This document shows, one piece after another, positions 1 through 8,325 of a DNA stretch of 40,246 bases (position 1 is the first letter of the stretch; each line of letters opens with the position of its first letter). The position numbers and the translations under genes were made by a program. The notes beneath the pieces are model-generated. The model ran no database searches, had not been told where the DNA came from, and saw nothing but the letters and a program-made list of their open reading frames with translations. This DNA comes from JBLNDJ01 sp050261515 (GTDB taxonomy: Bacteria > Acidobacteriota > Terriglobia > Bryobacterales > Bryobacteraceae): assembly GCA_050261515.1 (NCBI GenBank), contig JBLNDJ010000044.1:1-40246 (forward strand), given 5' to 3'.

Positions 1-52
1 GCGGGCCGCCGGCCGCCGGGGGGCTGACGCCCCTCAGTGGTACAACTGTTCC
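1..52. other. GC-rich leader with small inverted repeat
   Basis: The window opens with GC-rich non-coding sequence in front of the DUF1080 gene. GGGGC at 20-24 pairs with GCCCC at 29-33 around a TGAC loop, giving a short hairpin. No Shine-Dalgarno sequence or promoter is recognisable before the ATG at 53. The hairpin could end an upstream gene outside the window. Confidence 0.3.
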
Positions 53-718
53 ATGTATCGACTTGCCGCTCTCATCGTGCTTCTGCTTCCAGCCTGCGCG
101 CCGGCTCAGTGGGTGAATCTATTCAACGGGAAAAATCTCGACGGGTGGGAACCGATAGGCGACGGCGTCTGGACTGTTCTCAGGGACGGCACGCTCACCG
201 GACAGCGCGACGTCGTCAAGAACCGCGCGGAGCTCTGCTGGACGCGGGAGCAATACGACCGCTGGATGTACCACCAGGCGTGGCTGTACACCAGGAAGGA
301 TTTCGATGAGTTCGACCTGCACCTGGAATACTGGCTGCGCTGGGGCGGCAACAGCGGTGTCTCGATCCGCGACAGCTCTCGCGCGCGTGTCGCGGCCGAT
401 CCCTCGTTCGGCAAAACGCCCTCGCACATCGGCTACGAGATCCAGATCGCGAATCACTGCGGCGACAATTACCCGACCGGCAGCGTCTACCTGTTCGCGA
501 AGGCCAAAACCGGCTATCAGGTGGACGACGACTGGAACGCGCTGGACATCGAGGTGCGCCGCGGCTTGATTCGCGTGAAGCTCAACGGCGAACCGGTAGC
601 CGAGAGCGCGGGCGACCCCTCGCGTCCGAAGACGGGCCCCATCGGGCTCCAGTTGCACGACCAAAATTCGGTCGCGATGTTCCGGAATATACGGATCAGG
701 GAAATTCCGCCCAAGTAG
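53..718 (+). CDS. Exported DUF1080 (3-keto-disaccharide hydrolase family) protein
   Basis: A 221-residue exported protein. The N-terminus has a hydrophobic signal sequence (residues 3-14) and an APA-Q site near residues 16-19; the LPAC just before it is a possible but atypical lipobox. The mature part is one DUF1080 domain (PF06439), a concanavalin-like jelly roll linked to carbohydrate turnover. Visible family marks are LFNGKNLDGW at the start, GGNSGVSIR and GYEIQIAN in the middle, WNALDIEV, and a closing strand with QLHDQNSVAMFRNIRI. Length fits a single-domain member. It reads away from the minus-strand group that follows and looks monocistronic. The family is clear; the sugar substrate cannot be read from sequence. 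Confidence 0.88.
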   Translation: MYRLAALIVLLLPACAPAQWVNLFNGKNLDGWEPIGDGVWTVLRDGTLTGQRDVVKNRAELCWTREQYDRWMYHQAWLYTRKDFDEFDLHLEYWLRWGGNSGVSIRDSSRARVAADPSFGKTPSHIGYEIQIANHCGDNYPTGSVYLFAKAKTGYQVDDDWNALDIEVRRGLIRVKLNGEPVAESAGDPSRPKTGPIGLQLHDQNSVAMFRNIRIREIPPK

Positions 719-724
719 CGGGCG

Positions 725-1081
725 TCAACCTTCCTTTGTGCCCTTGAGCGTGCCGTTGGACCCGCTGCTCTTGAAGGTGCCGTTCAGCTTCGAACCCGCG
801 ATTTTCGACTCGGTGGTGTAGGTCTGATAGTCGATGCTCACCTTGAAGGTGAGAGTGTCGCCGTCCACCTTGATGTCTTCGAGGGTGAAGTCTCCGGGCT
901 CGCCGGAGAGGATGCCGGTGAGCTTTCCGTTGTCTTCCTTGATGACCAGCTTCCACGACATCTCGTCTCCGCCATCCACGGCCGAGACGAGATCCCAGGT
1001 TCCTGCGACGTCGCTGGCGGCCATGAGCAGCCCGGCGCCGAGCAGGAGAATCGCTGCGAGAGGGAGCGCAGTACGTTTCAT
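725..1081 (-). CDS. Small exported beta-rich hypothetical protein
   Basis: A 118-residue protein of unknown function. The ATG at 1081 is chosen because it starts a clear signal peptide (MKRTALPLAA followed by a leucine-rich core, likely cleavage near AAS); the longer open frame only reads back into the dehydratase gene in another frame. The mature part opens with DVAGTWDLV and alternates short beta strands with polar turns (GKLTGILSG, SKLNGTF), ending GTLKGTKEG. This GTW-beginning, small beta-barrel pattern is frequent in exported proteins of Acidobacteriota. It starts 11 bases after the dehydratase stop, so it is probably the last gene of that transcript. Confidence 0.75.
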   Translation of the reverse strand: MKRTALPLAAILLLGAGLLMAASDVAGTWDLVSAVDGGDEMSWKLVIKEDNGKLTGILSGEPGDFTLEDIKVDGDTLTFKVSIDYQTYTTESKIAGSKLNGTFKSSGSNGTLKGTKEG

Positions 1082-1092
1082 TTGTCCGAATG

Positions 1093-3042
1093 CTAATCCG
1101 CGATTTCGGCGCTTGTCAACCGTAATTTTCGGATAATCGCATCGGCGTCGAAAACGCAGCCTCCCCAGGCGCCGCCGCTCGCTTCCTGGAGCGCGGCCCA
1201 CAGGCGCGTGTCGGCCGGAAGGGCGGGATCGGGCTTCAGGTCCGGATGCGGCTCGCGCGCCGCGAGCGCCGCCGCGCCGCCCGCGCCCACAAAGTTGACC
1301 GTGCCTTCGAGCCTGTTGCGGTCGATCACGATTTCGATGAGGTCGCCGTCCCGCAGCTTGCCGAGAGGCCCTCCGGCCAGCGCTTCGGGCGAAACGTGCC
1401 CGATGCACGCGCCGGTCGAAACGCCGCTGAACCGCGCGTCCGTAATCACCGCGACGTGCTTGCCGAAATCGAGATGCTTCAGCGCGGAGGTCACCTGGTA
1501 GGTCTCCTCCATGCCCGATCCCATCGGCCCGCGGCCCACCAGGACGAGCACATCGCCCGCCCGCACCGCTCCGCTCTTGATGGCCTCGACCGCGGCGGGT
1601 TCGGTGGTGAACACCTTCGCGGGCCCGGTCTTGCGGTACACGCCATCGGGATCGACTACCGACGGATCGATCGCCGTGCTCTTGATCACCGAGCCTTCCG
1701 GCGCAAGATTCCCCTTCGGGAACGTGACGGTCGAAGTCAGCCCGCGGCGCGCGGCCGCGTCCGGGCCCATGATGACGTCGTCCGGGTCGATCCCTTCGCG
1801 CTCTTTGAGCAGCCGGCGCAGCGTGGCGCGGCGTTCGGAGGTTTCCCACCAGTCGAGCGTCTCGCCCAGAGTCGCGCCCGACACCGTGAGCGCGTCAAGC
1901 TCGAGAAGCCCCATGCGGCGCAGGTGCAGCATCACCTCAGGCACCCCGCCCGCCAGGAACACCATGACGGTCGGAAAATTCCGTGGTCCGTTCGGCAGCG
2001 CATCCACCAGGCGCGGAACGGCGCGGTTTACCGCGGCCCAATCCTCCGCGCCCGGGCGGCGCAGCCCAGCGGCGTGCGCGATCGCGGGCAGATGCAGGAT
2101 CAGGTTCGTCGATCCGCCGAAGGCCGCATGCGTGACGAGCGCGTTGCGGATCGAGGCGTCCGTCAGGAGGCGGCCCATCGCGAGCCCGCCTTCTTCGAGC
2201 GCGAGCGCCGCACGGGCCGAGCGCCGCGCCATATCGAGCCAGATGGGCTGGCCCGAAGGCGCGAGCGCCGAGTGCGTGAGCGACATCCCCAGCGCCTCGC
2301 CCACCACCTGCGAGGTCGCGGCCGTGCCCAGGAAATGGCACCCGCCGCCCGGCGATGCGCACGTGCGGCAGCCCGCCTCCGCGGCTTGTTCGAGCGTGAT
2401 CGCGCCATGGGCGTACCGCGCGCCGATGGTCTGCACGGTGCCCGTATCCTCACCCTGCTCCGGCACGAGCGTCACGCCGCCTGGCACGAGCACGCACGGC
2501 AGACCGGGCGTGCCGGCAAGCGCCATCATCATCGCCGGCAGCCCTTTGTCGCAGGTGGCGAAGCCGATCACCGCGCGCCGCGTGGGCAGCGACCGGATCA
2601 GCCGCCGGAAGACAACGGCCGCGTCGTTCCGGTAGGGCAGGCTGTCGAACATCCCGGCCGTGCCCTGCGTGCGGCCGTCGCAGGGGTCGGTGCAGTATCC
2701 GGCAAAGGGCACGGTGCCCGCCGCCTTCAGCTCGCAGGCGGCCTCCTGCATCATGAGCCCGACTTCCCAGTGCCCCGTGTGATACCCAAGCGCCACGGGC
2801 GTGCCGTCGGCCATGCGTATGCCGCCGTGCGTGCTCAGCAGCAGGACTTCCCTGCCCCCGAGCTCGACCGGCTTCCATCCCATGCCGGCGTTCTGCGACC
2901 AGCCGAACAGGTCGCCGGACGGCCGCTCGCGCAGCATTTCGGGCGTCAGCGGCAGCGCGCCCTCCGGCCCCGGCGCCTTCGCCCGGATCTCGTAAATCGA
3001 CGGGTCGCCCGAGTCGAGAACGCGTTCGTTGGGCAGCATCAC
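1093..3042 (-). CDS. yjhG: YjhG/YagF-family sugar-acid dehydratase (IlvD/Edd superfamily)
   Basis: A 649-residue enzyme collinear, from memory, with E. coli YjhG/YagF over its whole length. Shared blocks include LPLTPEML, RPSGDLFG, GTAGMFDSLPYRND, FATCDKGLPA, HAAFGGSTNL, ITDARFSGVSTGACIGHVSPEA and a TRLWAALQ tail. Family members dehydrate aldonic acids such as D-xylonate to 2-keto-3-deoxy acids with an Fe-S cluster and Mg2+. Likely cluster cysteines are C121 (DPCDGRTQG), C164 (TCDKG) and C235 (GGGC). It lies 19 bases after the NO reductase stop and 11 bases before the small exported protein, so the three are probably co-transcribed. Family is near certain; the exact substrate (xylonate or another aldonate) is inferred. 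Confidence 0.9.
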   Translation of the reverse strand: MMLPNERVLDSGDPSIYEIRAKAPGPEGALPLTPEMLRERPSGDLFGWSQNAGMGWKPVELGGREVLLLSTHGGIRMADGTPVALGYHTGHWEVGLMMQEAACELKAAGTVPFAGYCTDPCDGRTQGTAGMFDSLPYRNDAAVVFRRLIRSLPTRRAVIGFATCDKGLPAMMMALAGTPGLPCVLVPGGVTLVPEQGEDTGTVQTIGARYAHGAITLEQAAEAGCRTCASPGGGCHFLGTAATSQVVGEALGMSLTHSALAPSGQPIWLDMARRSARAALALEEGGLAMGRLLTDASIRNALVTHAAFGGSTNLILHLPAIAHAAGLRRPGAEDWAAVNRAVPRLVDALPNGPRNFPTVMVFLAGGVPEVMLHLRRMGLLELDALTVSGATLGETLDWWETSERRATLRRLLKEREGIDPDDVIMGPDAAARRGLTSTVTFPKGNLAPEGSVIKSTAIDPSVVDPDGVYRKTGPAKVFTTEPAAVEAIKSGAVRAGDVLVLVGRGPMGSGMEETYQVTSALKHLDFGKHVAVITDARFSGVSTGACIGHVSPEALAGGPLGKLRDGDLIEIVIDRNRLEGTVNFVGAGGAAALAAREPHPDLKPDPALPADTRLWAALQEASGGAWGGCVFDADAIIRKLRLTSAEIAD

Positions 3043-3061
3043 AGACCAGTGTAGCTGCCCG

Positions 3062-5293
3062 CTACGCCGCCGGCCCGGCCTCCGTGAACAGGCGCTCCGG
3101 CACGTTGGCCGCGGCGTCCGCGCGCTGCGGATTCGGGTAAAGCAGGGCGCGCAGGCACAGCAACAACAGTGGAACCGCTCCTCCTACAATGAACAGCGCG
3201 TCGCCAGGCAGGCGCGCCCACTCGAGAATGTGGACCCAACGCATCATCAGGAAGTCCAGGCTTCTCGCGTGCCAATATCCCTCGCTCACGGCGTGATGAA
3301 GCTGCACGATTCCGACGGGGAAAAGGTTCGCGAACGCCATCCAGGCCAGGCCGATGTTCAGCGACCAGAAGCTGATCTTCGCCGCGCGGTCGCTCCACTT
3401 ATCGGGCCGCATCATATACCGCAGGCAGAACAACAGAAGCCCGGCCGCCAGCATGCCGTATACGCCCATCATGGCCGTGTGGCCGTGGTTGGCCGTAAGG
3501 TTGGTGCCGATTTCGAAGTAGCTCACAACCGGCAGGTTGATGAGAAACCCGAACACGCCCGCGCCGAAGAAATTCCATACGCCGACGGCGATCAGGAACC
3601 ATACCGCCCACTTGTGCAGATGGCGGTCGCCCGCCACTGACCGGTCGCCCGACTTGATGAACCCCCAGGCTTCAAGCGTCAGCAGCAGCAAGGGAACCAC
3701 TTCCATGGCCGAAAACGTCGCTCCCAGCGCCATGTGCGCAGCGGGCGAGCCGCTGAAGTACAAATGGTGCATCGTTCCGACGACGCCGCCCACCGAGTAG
3801 AGAATGATGTCCAGGTACACGATCCGCAGCGCCGTGTCGGCCGCGACCATACCGAGCAGCACGAACATGTAAGCCACCACGACGGTCGTGAACAGCTCGA
3901 GAAAATCTTCCACCCAGAGGTGGACCACCCAGAACCGCCAGAAATCCGTGACCACGAATCCCTGGCGCGGGCTCGCCAGCAGGCCCACGGCGTAGAACAC
4001 CGGAATGGCCAGCGCGGCATAGAACAGCAGCCACGGCAGGCGGCCGTGATGCTCGTTGGCGAGCCGCCCGCGCAGGCCGCGCCACAGAATGAACACCCAC
4101 AGGAACAGCCCCACGATCAGCAGAATCTGCCACAGCCGGCCGAGATCGAGATACTCCCAGCCCTGGTGTCCGAACCAGAACCAGTCGGTCGCGCCGCTGA
4201 GCCAGCCCCGCACCCCCGCGTATTCGCCCGCCATGCTCCCGAAGACGACGATCGCAACCGCCACCAGCAGCACAATCGTGAGCCCGCGCTGCCCGCGCGG
4301 CTCCCGCCCCGCGATGAACGGCGCGAGGAAGATGCCGGTCGCGAGATAGGACGCCGACACCCAGAAGATGGCGAGCTGCACGTGCCACGTCCGGGCGATG
4401 TTGAACGGGATGTACTTCGAAATGTCGAATCCGAAGAAGTTCCCCGGCTCCGCGCGGTAGTGGGCCATGAGGCCCCCCAGGAACGTCTGAATCAGGAACA
4501 GCAGCGAGCTGACGACAAGGAACCACACGACGGCGCGCTGCGCGGGCGCGAGTTGGAATTCTTCAACCGGCCTCAGGCGCACGGGCCGCGCCGTCTTCTC
4601 CCACCCCAGCCAGTCGTACCGGCCGAAGAAGTAGAGGATCACGCCGGCGCCGCCCAGCAGCGTGATAATCGAGATCGCGCTCCAGGTCACGGCTTCGGCG
4701 GTGACCTGGTTGCCCGCGAGCGGCTCCGGCGGCCAGTTGTTCGTATAGGAAAAGCTCTTCCCGGGCCGGTTCGCCGTGCTGGTCCAGGCGGTCCAGGCGA
4801 AAAACGCGGTCAGCTTCCGGATGTCCTCCGGGTTTGCGATCCACTCCGCCTGCCGGCCGCCGCCGCTCGACTTGCTGCGGAACATCCCCTCGTAGTGGTT
4901 CAGCAATTCCTTGTGCGCCGCGGCCCTGGCGGGACTCCAGGTCAGAAGATCGTTCGCGGCGTCGTAGGTGTTCTCGTGCAGCTCCGCCGCGGACAGCGAC
5001 GCGGCGGACCTGTGCAGGTAATCGGCCGTGAAGTCCGGCCCCAGGTACGCCCCGTGGCCGTAAATCGTGCCGTATTCCATCAGCCCGTAGCGCTGGAACA
5101 CATTCATGCCGCTCAGAATGTCGTCCCGCGTGAAGAGGGTTTCTCCGGCCGCGCTCACCACTCGCGCGGGGATCGGGGGCTGCTGCTGGTAAGTAAGGAA
5201 GGCGAGGATCCCGAGAATCGAGAAACCCACCAGGTAAGTGAGAATCGCGCCCTGAAACCACCAGGCCGAGATCGGCATCGGTTGGCGAGGCAT
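3062..5293 (-). CDS. norZ: Single-subunit quinol-dependent nitric oxide reductase (qNOR)
   Basis: A 743-residue membrane enzyme of the haem-copper oxidase superfamily that reduces two NO to N2O using quinol. An N-terminal helix (about 12-33) and a periplasmic domain (about 40-200, with the qNOR-typical FTRDDILSGMNVFQRYG and YGTIYGHGAYLGPDF) replace the NorC subunit. The NorB-like core follows with about 12 helices. Ligand candidates are H304 (RTWH), H458 and E462 (VVHLWVEDF), H509/H510 (TMHH) and H603/H605 (ANHGH), all in the expected order. The ATG at 5293 follows a GGAGGG Shine-Dalgarno. No NorC gene is nearby, consistent with the quinol type. No FNR, NsrR or NorR site could be recognised upstream. 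Confidence 0.95.
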   Translation of the reverse strand: MPRQPMPISAWWFQGAILTYLVGFSILGILAFLTYQQQPPIPARVVSAAGETLFTRDDILSGMNVFQRYGLMEYGTIYGHGAYLGPDFTADYLHRSAASLSAAELHENTYDAANDLLTWSPARAAAHKELLNHYEGMFRSKSSGGGRQAEWIANPEDIRKLTAFFAWTAWTSTANRPGKSFSYTNNWPPEPLAGNQVTAEAVTWSAISIITLLGGAGVILYFFGRYDWLGWEKTARPVRLRPVEEFQLAPAQRAVVWFLVVSSLLFLIQTFLGGLMAHYRAEPGNFFGFDISKYIPFNIARTWHVQLAIFWVSASYLATGIFLAPFIAGREPRGQRGLTIVLLVAVAIVVFGSMAGEYAGVRGWLSGATDWFWFGHQGWEYLDLGRLWQILLIVGLFLWVFILWRGLRGRLANEHHGRLPWLLFYAALAIPVFYAVGLLASPRQGFVVTDFWRFWVVHLWVEDFLELFTTVVVAYMFVLLGMVAADTALRIVYLDIILYSVGGVVGTMHHLYFSGSPAAHMALGATFSAMEVVPLLLLTLEAWGFIKSGDRSVAGDRHLHKWAVWFLIAVGVWNFFGAGVFGFLINLPVVSYFEIGTNLTANHGHTAMMGVYGMLAAGLLLFCLRYMMRPDKWSDRAAKISFWSLNIGLAWMAFANLFPVGIVQLHHAVSEGYWHARSLDFLMMRWVHILEWARLPGDALFIVGGAVPLLLLCLRALLYPNPQRADAAANVPERLFTEAGPAA

Positions 5294-5377
5294 TTGCCCT
5301 CCGGAATGTCCTCATCATGGACCAAAAGATTGCAGGTGTGAAGACCGAAAATTCCACAAAATCACCGCCCGGCCGCC

Positions 5378-5469
5378 GCTTCACGGCGTCCTCGAGGCGC
5401 AGAGAACGCAGAGAACCAAAGTTCTTTGCGTTGGGTTTCTCTGCGTCCTCTGCGCCTCTGCGGTGAAGC
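5378..5469. repeat. Dispersed palindromic repeat, copy A
   Basis: A long imperfect inverted repeat in the 286-base gap between divergent qNOR and coaD. The left arm (5378-5415) carries GAGGCGCAGAGAACGCAGAG; the right arm (5436-5469) reads CTGCGTCCTCTGCGCCTCTG and ends GGTGAAGC, matching GCTTCAC at the left end. The centre has a second small pairing, CCAA against TTGG. Copies with the same arm sequence occur at 25501-25560 and 32981-33069, so this is a repeat family rather than a local hairpin. No ORF is inside it. Either a mobile non-coding element or a structured RNA end is possible. Confidence 0.85.
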
Positions 5470-5531
5470 AGTTCCTGTCTCCGTGACTAGCGGCCCGCCG
5501 CGCTGATGGCCGTACCTTCCCTGAAACCCGC

Positions 5532-5537
5532 TACAAT
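5532..5537 (+). promoter_or_regulatory. Candidate -10 box of coaD
   Basis: TACAAT lies about 43 bases before the coaD GTG start, between the palindromic repeat and the gene. No good -35 hexamer is found 16-19 bases upstream, so this is only a possible -10 element. Confidence 0.3.
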
Positions 5538-5579
5538 CGGAACAGAATCCAAAATCCCCGTAGGAAAGGCGCAGAACAA

Positions 5580-6083
5580 GTGGCTTCCGGGCCTCGCAAC
5601 GTAACAGCTATCTATCCCGGTTCGTTCGACCCGATCACGAACGGACACCTCGACTTGATCGAGCGCGGCGCGCGCCTGTGCGACCGTCTCGTCGTCTCGA
5701 TCCTGCGCAATGAGGACAAGAAGCCGCTGTTCACCGTCGAAGAACGCATGGAAATGCTCCGCGAAGTGGTGCGGGGCTACAGCCACGTCGAAGTCGATAC
5801 GTTCGACGGGCTGCTGGTGGAGCACGCCCAGGAGTTGGGCGCGACCGTGATCCTCCGGGGCATCCGCGCAATTTCCGATTATGAATATGAGCTGCAGATG
5901 GCGCTGATGAACCGCCGCCTGTGTCCTTCCATCGAGACCGTATTCCTCATGGCCGGCGAGGCGTACTCCTTCATCAGTTCGCGGCTGGTCAAACAGGTCA
6001 TCGCACTCGGAGGGAATATTTCGGGGCTCGTGCCGCCCTCGGTCGAGATACGGCTGAGGGACCGCGTCCTGAACGGCGTATAG
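5580..6083 (+). CDS. coaD: Phosphopantetheine adenylyltransferase
   Basis: A 167-residue cytosolic enzyme of coenzyme A synthesis that joins ATP and 4'-phosphopantetheine to give dephospho-CoA. The nucleotidyltransferase signature is IYPGSFDPITNGH at 11-23, with the TNGH histidine that contacts ATP phosphates. RGIRAISDYEYELQMA (about 93-108) is the conserved substrate-binding block, and SFISSR (130-135) is the C-terminal ATP motif. The length is typical. The start is GTG at 5580, supported by AGGAAAGG at 5562-5569. The aminotransferase gene begins 4 bases after the stop, so the two are likely co-transcribed. Confidence 0.96.
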   Translation: MASGPRNVTAIYPGSFDPITNGHLDLIERGARLCDRLVVSILRNEDKKPLFTVEERMEMLREVVRGYSHVEVDTFDGLLVEHAQELGATVILRGIRAISDYEYELQMALMNRRLCPSIETVFLMAGEAYSFISSRLVKQVIALGGNISGLVPPSVEIRLRDRVLNGV

Positions 6084-6087
6084 CAAG

Positions 6088-7278
6088 ATGTTGGACACCG
6101 GCGAACTCTCAGAGAGAATTTCACGAATCAGCGTTTCGACGACCATGAAGGTCGCCGCCGAAGCCGAGAGGCTCAAGCGCGAAGGCATCGACGTGGTGGA
6201 TTTCGGCGCGGGCGAGCCCGACTTCCCCACGCCCGATAACGTCAAGCAGGCCGCCGTGGGCGCGATTGCGGCGAACTTCACGAAGTACACGTCCTCGGCG
6301 GGGACGCTCGAGCTGCGCGAGGCCATCTGCGCGCGGCATGCCGCGGATTTCGGCACGCGCTATCAGCCCACCGAATGCGTCGTGGCCGTCGGCGGCAAGC
6401 AGGCGATCTTCGACGTCATGCAGGTGCTGCTGAACCGCGGCGACGAGGTTGTCATCCCGGTTCCTTACTGGGTCACTTACAAGGACGTGGTGAATTATGC
6501 GGGCGGCCGCTGCGTGTTCGCCGAAACGTCCGAGCGCGACGGTTTTCAGATCACCGCGGCCATGATCGAGCCGCTGCTTTCAAACCGCACGCGGATTGTC
6601 GTGATCAACTCGCCGTCGAATCCGAGCGGCGCGGTGATCGATGCGGAGGAGTTCGAGCGCATTTACGCGCTGACGTCGAAGCGCGGCATCTACCTGCTTA
6701 CCGATGAGTGCTATTGCCGTTTCGTTTACAGCGGCACGCCGTATTCGATCGCCGGCGCGCCAGGGGCGAAGCAGAGCGTGCTGGTGGCGGGCTCTGCGTC
6801 GAAGACATACGCGATGACGGGGTGGCGCGTGGGCTGGGTGCTCGGACCCGAGCCGGTCGTGGCCGCGATCGTAAAACTCCAGAGCCAGAGCACGTCTAAC
6901 GTGACCTCGATCGCGCAGAAGGCCGCCGTCGAGGCGCTTCGCGGGCCGCAGGACTCGGTGGATGTCATGCTCGCCGAATACAGGCGGCGGCGCGACTTCG
7001 TCGTAGGCAGTCTGCGCAAGATTCCCGGCGTGACCTGCGCCGAACCGCACGGCGCGTTCTACGCATTCCCGAACGTTAGCGCGGCCCTCAGAGAGGACGG
7101 TATCCGCAACACGCTCGAGTTCTGCCAGCGGCTGCTCGGCAGGGAGCATGTTGCCGTCGTTCCGGGCGAGGCATTCGGTTCCCCCGGCTACATCCGCATT
7201 TCCTACGCGACTTCCATGCACGAACTCGAGCGCGGCCTGGCGCGCATCCACCGCTTTATTACGGATCAGGCACGATGA
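6088..7278 (+). CDS. Class I/II pyridoxal-phosphate aminotransferase (aspartate aminotransferase type)
   Basis: A 396-residue fold-type I PLP enzyme, most like subgroup Ib aspartate aminotransferases, which interconvert aspartate and 2-oxoglutarate with oxaloacetate and glutamate. The PLP lysine is K239 in SASKTYAMTGWRVGW; other marks are FGAGEPDFPTP near 39-49, NSPSNPSG with N178, TDECY with D206 and Y209, and a GYIRISYA arginine near the C-terminus that would bind the substrate carboxylate. It follows coaD by 4 bases and overlaps the next gene by 4 (ATGA), indicating translational coupling. The family also holds prephenate- and alanine-active enzymes, so the donor is not certain. Confidence 0.9.
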   Translation: MLDTGELSERISRISVSTTMKVAAEAERLKREGIDVVDFGAGEPDFPTPDNVKQAAVGAIAANFTKYTSSAGTLELREAICARHAADFGTRYQPTECVVAVGGKQAIFDVMQVLLNRGDEVVIPVPYWVTYKDVVNYAGGRCVFAETSERDGFQITAAMIEPLLSNRTRIVVINSPSNPSGAVIDAEEFERIYALTSKRGIYLLTDECYCRFVYSGTPYSIAGAPGAKQSVLVAGSASKTYAMTGWRVGWVLGPEPVVAAIVKLQSQSTSNVTSIAQKAAVEALRGPQDSVDVMLAEYRRRRDFVVGSLRKIPGVTCAEPHGAFYAFPNVSAALREDGIRNTLEFCQRLLGREHVAVVPGEAFGSPGYIRISYATSMHELERGLARIHRFITDQAR

Positions 7279-8189
7279 CGCCGGCGCCCATGCGGCTCAC
7301 GCCGTCCTACCGGGACAAGATCTGGGGCGCGACCAATCTCGAGCCTTGGTTTCGCCGGAGCGAGTCCAAGATCGGCGAGGTCTGGTTCACCTTCGACGAG
7401 AACACGACGGATGATGGCCGTTCGCTGCGGACCCTGATGCGCGAGTATGGCCCCGAGTTCCTCGGCACCGACCGCGCGTGGGATTCGTTCCCGCTGCTGG
7501 TGAAGTTCATCTTCACCTCCGACCGGCTCTCCGTGCAGGTGCACCCCGATGACGCAGTCGCGCGCAAGTGGGAGCATTCGCCGGGCAAGACAGAAATGTG
7601 GCACATCCTCCGCGCCGACCCGGGAGCCGCGATCGCGCTCGGCTTGAAGCACGCGGTCACGCCCGAAAGGCTGCGCGAGGCGGCGCTCTCGGGCGAAATA
7701 GAGGACCTGCTGCGCTGGGTGCCCGTCCGAGCCGGCGACACATTTTTCACCGCGCCCGGAACGATCCACGCGATCGGCCCCGGCCTGGCGCTGGTCGAAA
7801 TCCAGCAGAACAGCGATATTACCTACAGGCTGTACGACTACGGCCGCCCGCGCGAACTGCATCTGGATAAGGCAATCGCGGTTTCGGACCCCCAACCGCA
7901 CCCCGGAGCCTCGAAACCCGAAGATCTCGGGGGAGGCGTGAGAAGGCTGGTGACATCCAGCCATTTCGTGACGGACGCGATCGAATACGACAGCGAGGCA
8001 AAGTACCACCCCGAGCCCGGCCGAATCCATATATTGATCGTGACGGCCGGCTACGGCGCGATCGCGGGCCAGCCATTTGCCCCAGGAGAGGTGTGGCTCG
8101 TGCCCGCCAGCGCCGAACCCTTCGCCATCGCCCCCGCTCCAACCGCGAGCTTCCTGAGAACCTACGTTCCGCCGGCTTCCAGCTTCTAG
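7275..8189 (+). CDS. manA: Class I mannose-6-phosphate isomerase
   Basis: A 304-residue cupin-type zinc enzyme interconverting mannose-6-phosphate and fructose-6-phosphate. The zinc site is visible as SVQVHPDD (H90), GKTEMW (E107) and GTIHAIGPG (H165), in the order and spacing of short bacterial type I isomerases. It begins inside the preceding aminotransferase stop (ATGA overlap). Its last codons and TAG stop fall inside a period-7 tandem repeat (8175-8202), so the C-terminal PASSF is encoded by repeat sequence. It may supply mannose-phosphate for nucleotide-sugar synthesis; whether it feeds the nearby osmolyte genes is speculation. Confidence 0.88.
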   Translation: MTPAPMRLTPSYRDKIWGATNLEPWFRRSESKIGEVWFTFDENTTDDGRSLRTLMREYGPEFLGTDRAWDSFPLLVKFIFTSDRLSVQVHPDDAVARKWEHSPGKTEMWHILRADPGAAIALGLKHAVTPERLREAALSGEIEDLLRWVPVRAGDTFFTAPGTIHAIGPGLALVEIQQNSDITYRLYDYGRPRELHLDKAIAVSDPQPHPGASKPEDLGGGVRRLVTSSHFVTDAIEYDSEAKYHPEPGRIHILIVTAGYGAIAGQPFAPGEVWLVPASAEPFAIAPAPTASFLRTYVPPASSF

Positions 8190-8202
8190 CTTCTGACTTC
8201 TG
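8175..8202. repeat. Period-7 tandem repeat at the manA 3' end
   Basis: Four consecutive heptads, GCTTCCA, GCTTCTA, GCTTCTG and ACTTCTG, follow the pattern RCTTCYR. The manA stop codon (8187-8189) lies within the array. Arrays of the same pattern occur at 23855-23889, 39748-39775 and, more degenerate, 34633-34660. Confidence 0.8.
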
Positions 8203-8325
8203 CGCCCAAGCGCCGCCGGCGCTGCCCAATTTGACTGCGCGGGCCGCCGTGAGCTTAACCGATAGGCTTGGGGGGCGACGCAGATGCCCCGCCCGGACCG
8301 GCGTGACGATTGCCGTGAAATGAGC

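Noticed and set aside
1246..3054. 602-codon open frame on the plus strand opposite the YjhG gene
   Set aside because: Arginine- and histidine-rich composition and no recognisable domain; it is the antisense shadow of a well-matched gene in GC-rich DNA.
3734..5341. 535-codon plus-strand open frame opposite qNOR
   Set aside because: No domain, biased composition, fully opposite a gene with clear catalytic ligands.
5294..5377. Possible FNR, NsrR or NorR site upstream of qNOR
   Set aside because: No TTGAT-N4-ATCAA-like or other convincing operator palindrome could be found by eye.
8175..8202. Heptad arrays considered as a degenerate CRISPR near the Cas6-like gene
   Set aside because: The units are 7 bases with no spacers; CRISPR repeats are about 24-40 bases with unique spacers.
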